A DNA stretch of 64,000 bases from Halomarina rubra (GTDB lineage Archaea > Halobacteriota > Halobacteria > Halobacteriales > Haloarculaceae). The stretch is taken from positions 390,925-454,924 of the forward strand of contig NZ_JALXFV010000005.1 of NCBI RefSeq assembly GCF_023699475.1, written 5' to 3'. Positions 58,730 to 64,000 of the stretch are shown in pieces; position 1 is the first letter of the stretch, and each line of letters opens with the position of its first letter. A program made the translations under genes and the position numbers. Under the pieces are notes generated by a model. It was given only the letters and a program-made list of their open reading frames with translations, had not been told where the DNA came from and did no database searches.

Positions 58730-58852
58730 ATGGGGGGACCAGCACGAGACAGCAGAGTGGACGGTGTTCGACGCGAGACGGCTTGTTTCCGGCGACCGGA
58801 GCGGTTCCGGGCGTCGAGAGACGCCTATCGGTGGACGGTGGACGGCGGATGA
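58730..58852 (+). CDS. Possible 40-residue leader frame coupled to the HalOD1 gene
   Basis: ATG 58730 opens a frame beginning MGGPARDSRVDGVRRETACF and stopping at TGA 58850-58852, which overlaps the HalOD1 ATG (ATGA). A TATA-like CGCTTATCCC is centred about 27 bases before 58730, which fits a leaderless message starting at this ATG. The HalOD1 ATG has no promoter at such a distance. So it is likely translated, although its sequence is not recognised. The rest of 58553-58729 holds no gene. Confidence 0.45.
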   Translation: MGGPARDSRVDGVRRETACFRRPERFRASRDAYRWTVDGG

Positions 58853-59208
58853 CGACGAGCGACGACGGGGGGCGGTCGTCCAGCGACGACCTGACCCCCG
58901 ACGCGGGCGCGGACTGGATGCGGGTCGCTCGGCGCTTCTACGACCCGGACCTGGACGAGGAACTGACGACGGCCATCACGTTCGCCGTCGCGGCGGCGAG
59001 CGACCGACCGCCGAGCGAGATGGCCCTGCCGCCGCTGTACGACTGTGTCGACGTCTCCGCACTGGAGCAGACGCTGTTCGGAGCGGGCCAACACTCGCGC
59101 GAGACGGTCGGCATCGTCGAGTTCCGGTACACCGACTACCTCGTGACGGTCAGCAGCGAGGGCTGGGTCACGGTGTACGAACCGACCGGGGTCGGCGACC
59201 GACCGTGA
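58849..59208 (+). CDS. HalOD1 output-domain protein
   Basis: From ATG 58849 the protein has 119 residues. The HalOD1 domain (about 25-112) includes DLDEELTTAITFAVAAASDRPPSEM, LPPLYDCVDVSALEQTLFG and FRYTDYLVTVSSEGWVTVYE. HalOD1 domains are haloarchaea-specific and often found as output modules of signalling proteins; their function is unknown. Its start overlaps the end of a 40-codon leader frame, and the two probably share a message. Confidence 0.82.
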   Translation: MTTSDDGGRSSSDDLTPDAGADWMRVARRFYDPDLDEELTTAITFAVAAASDRPPSEMALPPLYDCVDVSALEQTLFGAGQHSRETVGIVEFRYTDYLVTVSSEGWVTVYEPTGVGDRP

Positions 59209-59269
59209 ACGGGGCACCCGAGAACCGACCGCGAGCGGCGGCCGGGGACGCCACTCGGCGACGCGCACC

Positions 59270-61375
59270 TCACGGCTCGACGTCGAGCGCGTCGTAGAGG
59301 AACGTCCACGTGTCGAGCTGTTCCTCGACGACCATCGAGGTGGGCTTGCCGACGCCGTGGCCGGTGTCGGTGCGCTCGCGGAGTAAGAACGGGCCGCCCT
59401 CCGCCTCCGCCTGCATCCGGGCGGCCATCTTCCGGGCGTGGGTCGGGTGGACGCGAGTGTCACCGGCCGCCGTGGTGAACAGCGTCGGCGGGTACGGGCG
59501 GGCCTCGACGTTGTGGTACGGCGAGTACTCGCTGAGGTAGCCGAACGCCGCTTCGTCCTCGGGGTGGCCGTACTCGGTGGTCCAGGACTCGCCGAGCAGG
59601 AACCGGTGGAATCGAAGCATGTCGAGCAGCGGCACCGCCGACAGCGCCGCGCCGAACAGGTCCGGGCGTTGTGTGAGGACCGCCCCGACCGAGAGGCCGC
59701 CGTTCGACCCGCCCATCACCGCGAGACGCTCGGGGGCGGTGTAGCCCGTCTCCTGGAGGTGGACTGCCGCCGCGAGGAAGTCGTCGAACGTGTGCTGTTT
59801 CTCCGCGAGCATCCCCGCTTCGTGCCAGGACTCGCCGAACTCGTAGCCGCCGCGCGCACAGACGAAGGCGAAGACGCCGCCGTCGTCGAGGAACGGTCCG
59901 CGGAACCGGCCGAACGACGGCGTGACGCTGATTCGGAAGCCGCCGTAGCCGTAGAGGATGGCGGGGTTGTCGCCGTCGCGGTCGATGCCCCCGCGGTGAC
60001 AGACGAACAGCGGGACCCGCGCCCCGTCGGTCGAGTCGACCCACTCCTGGCGGACCACGAGGTCGTCGGGGACCGCCACGTCGACGCCGGCGAGGTCGGT
60101 CGTGGCCTCGTCGCCAGCAGCGGTGAGGTCGGTGTGGCGCACCGTCGGCGGGTGGTCGAACGACTGGACGACGGAGAACACCTCGGCGACGTCGCGGTTG
60201 CCCGACAGCGCCCCGACGGTGCTGTACTCCGGCAACGAGAGCGACTGGCCGGCCGCGTCCGCGACGCCCGTCTCGACGGCGTCGACGAGCGGGTAGTGCC
60301 GCACCTGCGAGTGCGCCTCGTGGTGGTGGTGGACGACGAGACGGTCGCCGGCGACGGCGAACCCCTCCAGTGGCGCGTCGCGTTCGGGGACGACCTCGGT
60401 CAGGTCGTCGGGAGCGAGGTCGCCCGCACGGACGGCGTCGAGCGAGCACGCCAGCACGCGACGGTTCGGCGCGTCGAAGTCCGTCTCGAACAGCACCGTC
60501 CCGTCGTGGAACGTCGGGACGAACTCCGCCTCGGAGTCGACGAGGACGGGCCGGAACACGTCCGCGATGGCGTCGCCGGTCTCGTACGCCCCGGGGTCGT
60601 CGGGGAGGACGTACACCTCGGTCCCGCCGGACATCTCCGAGCGCAGACAGCAGAGCGTCCCGGTCTCGCGGTCGGTCGCGAGACCCGGCCAGACGTGGGG
60701 GTCGGTCTCGGTCGCGAGCAGCGTCGAGGCGTCCGCGCCGAGTTCGTGGTAGTGGACGGTCTTCTCCAGTTGGCCACCGTCTGCGGCACTCCCCGTCGCC
60801 ATGTGGTAGAACCCGTCGCCGTCAGGAGTCCAGGCGAACGACTGGGGGCCACACCGGCCGACGTCGTCGAGTCGGTCGAGTTCCGCGCCGTCGGTGTCGA
60901 CGACGACCACGTCGTACTGCTCGTCGCCGCCCTCGGTGAGCCCGTAGGCGATTCGCTCGCCGTCGGGCGAGGGGACGTACCAGACGAGCGAGCGCGCGCC
61001 GTCCCACTCGTTGGGGTCGACCAGCGGGTCGCGGTCGTCGTAGTCGACCGCACCCGCCCGGAGGTCGACGAGGTCGCCCGTGTAGAGCGCGGCGTGGTCC
61101 TCGCTGGCGGCCTCGACGCGCTGGAAGAACCGCTCTTCGCGGACGACGACGGGGTGGTAGCTCGCCACCGCGGCGAGCGGTTCGATACGCGGGCGCAACG
61201 CCTCGCGGGTGTCAGTGTGGAGGTGGGAGTCGGTGTACTCGTCCTGGGCGGCCAGCCACTCGGCGACGCGCTCGTCGTCGCCGTCGGCTTCCAGCCAGCG
61301 GTACGGGTCCTCGACCGCGTGACCGTGGAGGGTCTCCGTGACCGGTTCACGGGGCGTCTCGGGGGGCTGTGACAT
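59270..61375 (-). CDS. Prolyl oligopeptidase family serine peptidase (S9)
   Basis: From ATG 61375 the protein has 701 residues: an N-terminal seven-bladed propeller (about 70-420) and a C-terminal alpha/beta hydrolase domain. The serine is in AVMGGSNGGLSVGAVL, the aspartate in AAGDTRVHPTHA, and the histidine in ERTDTGHGVGKPTS. GRSFAL-type family features are present in YGYGGFRISVTPSF. It cuts short peptides after proline and is cytoplasmic, as no signal is seen. The long frame to 61525 is rejected because it opens upstream of the normal start. Confidence 0.92.
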   Translation of the reverse strand: MSQPPETPREPVTETLHGHAVEDPYRWLEADGDDERVAEWLAAQDEYTDSHLHTDTREALRPRIEPLAAVASYHPVVVREERFFQRVEAASEDHAALYTGDLVDLRAGAVDYDDRDPLVDPNEWDGARSLVWYVPSPDGERIAYGLTEGGDEQYDVVVVDTDGAELDRLDDVGRCGPQSFAWTPDGDGFYHMATGSAADGGQLEKTVHYHELGADASTLLATETDPHVWPGLATDRETGTLCCLRSEMSGGTEVYVLPDDPGAYETGDAIADVFRPVLVDSEAEFVPTFHDGTVLFETDFDAPNRRVLACSLDAVRAGDLAPDDLTEVVPERDAPLEGFAVAGDRLVVHHHHEAHSQVRHYPLVDAVETGVADAAGQSLSLPEYSTVGALSGNRDVAEVFSVVQSFDHPPTVRHTDLTAAGDEATTDLAGVDVAVPDDLVVRQEWVDSTDGARVPLFVCHRGGIDRDGDNPAILYGYGGFRISVTPSFGRFRGPFLDDGGVFAFVCARGGYEFGESWHEAGMLAEKQHTFDDFLAAAVHLQETGYTAPERLAVMGGSNGGLSVGAVLTQRPDLFGAALSAVPLLDMLRFHRFLLGESWTTEYGHPEDEAAFGYLSEYSPYHNVEARPYPPTLFTTAAGDTRVHPTHARKMAARMQAEAEGGPFLLRERTDTGHGVGKPTSMVVEEQLDTWTFLYDALDVEP

Positions 61376-61637
61376 ACCCACACGAGGCGGAATCCACTGA
61401 TAAACCCGGGTGGTACGGTGGCGGACGGTGCCACGGCGCACGAGCGATGGTCGCTCGACGGCCGCTCCTGCCCGTGGTTCGGGCCGTCGGACTGCCACCG
61501 GCAAGCCGACGGCCGAGACAGGCACAACGCTCTTTCGTGTTCCGCGAGTCGTGAGTGTGCTACTTCGGTGGCAGCGAGGTCGACCTGGCGACGAGAACGA
61601 CGGCCAGTGGCGACGCTCGCACGGTTCAACACATCCA

Positions 61638-62912
61638 ATGAGTTCGAGAACAGTTTCGAGTGTCGTACGGGGTTTTTCGATTAGACGGTTCTTCGACCAG
61701 TACGGGCTGGCGTTCGTGATGGTGGCCAGCTACTTCGGGTCTGGCTCGGTGTTCATCGCCAGTTCCGCGGGCGTGCAGTTCGGCTACGGGCTGTTGTGGG
61801 CGGCCGCCGGTGCGGTGTTGCTCGGCTTCATGGCACAGGACATGAGTGCACGACTCGGCATCTTCGGTGACTCGCTGGCGTCGTTCACTCGGGAGAAGAT
61901 AGGCGCACCGGGCGCGACGGCGCTCATGGTGTTGCTGTCGGTGGGGTGTGTCGCGTGGGCGCTCGCGTTGACCGCCGCCGTCGGCCAGGGTATCGTCGTC
62001 CTGTTCGGCCTCCAGAGCATCGGCTGGCAGCCGTTCGCGGTGGCGACCGGCCTGCTGGCGATGGTCATCGGCATCCTCAGCTACGACTTCGTCGAGCGGG
62101 TGATGGTCACGATGATGTTCGGCCTCCTCATCGCGTACCTCGTCGTCCTGAGCGGGAGCAGCCCCGACGTCGGGGCGGTCGTCTCGGGGTTCGTCCCCGG
62201 CGTCAGTGAGGCCGGGTCGATGGCGCTGGCGGTCAGCATCCTCGGGACGACGGCGCTCTGGCCGAACTTCTTCCTCGAGTCGAAGCTGGTCGCGCAGAAG
62301 GGCTGGAACTCGGCCGCCGACGTCCCCATCATGCGCCGCGACCTCTCCATCGGCTACTTCATCGGGGGGCTCACCACCGTCGCGATTCTCATCGTGGCGG
62401 CGGCGGTCCTCCGCCCGGCGGGGTACACGCAACTCGACACGTTCCTGACACCCGGTCGGGCGCTGTCGGCCGTCCTCGGCGACTGGGCGATGACGCTGTT
62501 CCTCGTCGGGACGGTCGCCGCCGCGTTCAACAGCATCGTCCCCATCATGTGGGCACCGGCGTACATGATTCCCGACGCGATGGGCGAGCGGTTCGACGGC
62601 AACTCTCGGCTGTTCACCGCCATCTACGTCGGTGGCGTTGGTCTGGGCTGTCTCTCGCCGCTCGTCCAGCAGGTGCTCCAGCTGAGCGTCGTCGACATGA
62701 TCGTCCTCTTCCCGGCGTACAACGGCGTCGTCGGACTGCCGGTCACCGCCCTCTTGTTGTTCTGGGCGGTCAACGATAGCGAGACGATGGGCGACCGGAC
62801 CAACGGCTGGAAACTGAACGTCGTCAACAGCCTCCTCATCCTGCTGGCGGTCTACTCGGCGTGGACCGGGGGACAGGCCGTGTTCGACGCCATCTTCTCG
62901 GGCGGTTTCTGA
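61638..62912 (+). CDS. NRAMP-like transporter lacking the metal-site motifs
   Basis: From ATG 61638 the protein has 424 residues and about 11 helices with the NRAMP/LeuT-type arrangement. In canonical NRAMP proteins helix 1 carries DPGN and helix 6 carries MPH. Here the matching places read GSGSVFIASSAGVQFGYGL and GTTALWPNFFLESKL, so the metal ligands are missing. It may move something other than a divalent metal. It starts just before a TauE-type gene (stop to start four bases), so the two are probably co-transcribed. Confidence 0.78.
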   Translation: MSSRTVSSVVRGFSIRRFFDQYGLAFVMVASYFGSGSVFIASSAGVQFGYGLLWAAAGAVLLGFMAQDMSARLGIFGDSLASFTREKIGAPGATALMVLLSVGCVAWALALTAAVGQGIVVLFGLQSIGWQPFAVATGLLAMVIGILSYDFVERVMVTMMFGLLIAYLVVLSGSSPDVGAVVSGFVPGVSEAGSMALAVSILGTTALWPNFFLESKLVAQKGWNSAADVPIMRRDLSIGYFIGGLTTVAILIVAAAVLRPAGYTQLDTFLTPGRALSAVLGDWAMTLFLVGTVAAAFNSIVPIMWAPAYMIPDAMGERFDGNSRLFTAIYVGGVGLGCLSPLVQQVLQLSVVDMIVLFPAYNGVVGLPVTALLLFWAVNDSETMGDRTNGWKLNVVNSLLILLAVYSAWTGGQAVFDAIFSGGF

Positions 62913-62916
62913 GCCG

Positions 62917-63696
62917 ATGGTCGCCGGGGTCCCCGTCGAGATGTTGGTCGTGCTGGTCGTCGTCGCCGCGGTGGCCGGCGTCGGCATCACGGCCGTCGGA
63001 CCCGGCGGCATCTTCCTCACCGTCGCGCTGTACGCGCTGACGGACCTGCCGTCGGCGACGGTCGTCGGGACCGTCAGCGCGACGTTCGTCGCGACCGGCC
63101 TGCTCGGGTCGCTGAGCTACTACCGCTCGGGCGAACTCGGGAGCGACGGCGGTCGGGAGGCGGCGGCGGTGTTGAGCGTCACGGGACTGCTCGGCGCGTT
63201 GCTGGGGGTGCGACTCAACGCGGTCGTCTCGGAGGCCGCCTTCGGCGTGTTGCTCGGCGCGCTCGTCCTCGTGACGGGCGTGCTCGTGTTCTACCGGACC
63301 CGACGAGGAGTCGGGACCCGACCGGCCGGCGAGGACGCCACGACGCCCGGACTCGTGCTCGTCGGCGTAATCGGCGGGTTCGTCGGCGTCTCGGGCGGAC
63401 TGCTCGGCGTCGGCGGTCCCGTGCTGGCGGTGCCGCTGCTCGTCGTCGTCGGGATGCCGTTGCTGCTCGCGGTCGGCATCGCGCAGGTCCAGTCGGTGTT
63501 CATCGCGCTGTTCACGACGGTCGGCTACGTCACGCAGGGAGCGGTGTCGTGGCCGCTCGCGCTCGTCGTCGGCGTCCCGGAACTGCTCGGCGTGGTCGCC
63601 GGCTGGTACGTCGCGCAGTCGGTCGACTCCGAACGGCTGACCCGCGTGCTCGCCGGGATGATGGTCGGTCTCGGCCCCGCCATCGTACTGTTCTGA
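62917..63696 (+). CDS. TauE/SafE family permease
   Basis: The 259-residue protein has about eight membrane helices and the family motif in GFVGVSGGLLGVGGPVLAVPLL, repeated more weakly in GVGITAVGPGGIFLTVALYAL. Members export sulfite, sulfoacetate or similar organic anions. It is four bases after the NRAMP-like gene and probably in one operon with it. ATG 62917 is the start. Which anion it carries cannot be told. Confidence 0.87.
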   Translation: MVAGVPVEMLVVLVVVAAVAGVGITAVGPGGIFLTVALYALTDLPSATVVGTVSATFVATGLLGSLSYYRSGELGSDGGREAAAVLSVTGLLGALLGVRLNAVVSEAAFGVLLGALVLVTGVLVFYRTRRGVGTRPAGEDATTPGLVLVGVIGGFVGVSGGLLGVGGPVLAVPLLVVVGMPLLLAVGIAQVQSVFIALFTTVGYVTQGAVSWPLALVVGVPELLGVVAGWYVAQSVDSERLTRVLAGMMVGLGPAIVLF

Positions 63697-63720
63697 GGGC
63701 GTCGCGCCCGGCGGCCGGCC

Positions 63721-64000
63721 TCACTCCTCGACGAGTTCGATGGTGTCGTCACCGGTCGGCACGGCACAGATGAACGCCCCCTCCTCGCTCCCCTCGTTGC
63801 GGTACCAGTGGACGACGCCCGCGGGGATGAACAGCGAGTCGCCCTCGCGGACGACGTGTTCCTCCTCGCCCAGGCCCACCGTGTACTCCCCGTCGAGGAC
63901 GTACTGCTCGTGCTCGACGGCGTTGGTGTGCGGGGGCACCTCCGCGCCGGGGGCGAGCGTGAACCGACGGATAGCGAGGTTCGGCGCGCCGTCGTCGGGG
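63721..64000 (-). CDS. Cupin-domain protein, 5' end beyond the window
   Basis: The visible part is the C-terminal 92 codons of a minus-strand gene, open to the window edge. Read from the edge it goes through LAIRRFTLAPGAEVPPHTN, then HEQYVLDGEYTVGLGEEEHVVREGDSLFIPAGVVHWYRNEG, the two cupin motifs with histidines typical of a metal-binding small barrel. The GTG inside (PPHTN) is not the true start, because the frame is open before it. Function unknown. Confidence 0.8.
   Translation of the reverse strand, partial: PDDGAPNLAIRRFTLAPGAEVPPHTNAVEHEQYVLDGEYTVGLGEEEHVVREGDSLFIPAGVVHWYRNEGSEEGAFICAVPTGDDTIELVEE

Noticed and set aside
1-64000. tRNA, rRNA or CRISPR array
   Set aside because: Reading the gaps, I found no cloverleaf with a TTCRA loop, no rRNA stretch and no regularly spaced repeats. 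The Cas4-like gene has no array nearby.

Overview
The window is chromosomal DNA of a haloarchaeon (class Halobacteria). The evidence is very high GC outside two short stretches, strongly acidic predicted proteins, TATA boxes about 27 bases before leaderless start codons, an archaeal release factor aRF1 (NIKS, YxCxxxF and GGQ motifs), a plant-type halobacterial 2Fe-2S ferredoxin, twin-arginine lipoproteins and a HalOD1 protein. The genus cannot be fixed from the sequence.

Layout. 0-5.2 kb: an HdrD/FadF-like iron-sulfur membrane oxidoreductase, then a biotin ECF transporter operon (bioY-bioM-bioN) with a BirA-type operator, then a double-HTH regulator (cmi4-like). 5.2-11.1 kb: a palindrome cluster, a Cas4-like protein with a poor nuclease core, a glutaredoxin / cysteine-less redoxin / Sua5 operon, a CNNM/CorC membrane protein and a PiT phosphate transporter. 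11.1-12.6 kb: an IS1341-type element with an intact TnpB and a 40-residue partner gene. 12.8-21.9 kb: CstA, an ArsA/Get3-like ATPase, a COG0523 GTPase, upp, an IMPACT protein and an ACT protein. 22-26.4 kb: hydrolase, hisB, GYD protein, tryptophanase and hisA. 26.5-33.6 kb: a DASS permease, a second PiT transporter, ferredoxin, aRF1 and a MinD-like ATPase. 33.6-39.9 kb: small exported and membrane proteins including a tandem paralogue pair, argS, the rbkR-ribB riboflavin operon and a NikR-like regulator. 40.0-43.2 kb: an AT-richer island. 43.2-64 kb: ilvE, hyuA-hyuB, DUF373, lipoproteins, AI-2E permease, radical SAM, PRC-barrel pair, a helicase, HalOD1, an S9 peptidase, an NRAMP-like carrier, TauE and a partial cupin.

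The most notable region is the island at about 40,048-43,191. It sits inside the 5' end of ilvE. A 14-codon remnant of the original ilvE start remains on the left, and the island supplies a diverged substitute start on the right, so the aminotransferase stays intact. The island holds one tightly overlapping three-gene operon: a four-helix membrane protein, an SMC/Rad50-like ABC ATPase with a zinc module at the coiled-coil tip, and a small YwgA-like winged-helix protein. This resembles three-component ABC-ATPase conflict systems (ABC-3C or Lamassu type) and is the best candidate here for an undescribed defence system. No integrase is present in it.

Other regulatory structure is visible directly: a TCGTCAACC-N14-GGTTGACGA site before bioY, an inverted repeat GTAACGAA-N18-TTCGTTAC before rbkR-ribB, and a family of gene-end hairpins framed by CTTTTA and TAAAAG after cstA, prf1 and fdx. 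No rRNA, tRNA or CRISPR array was found.
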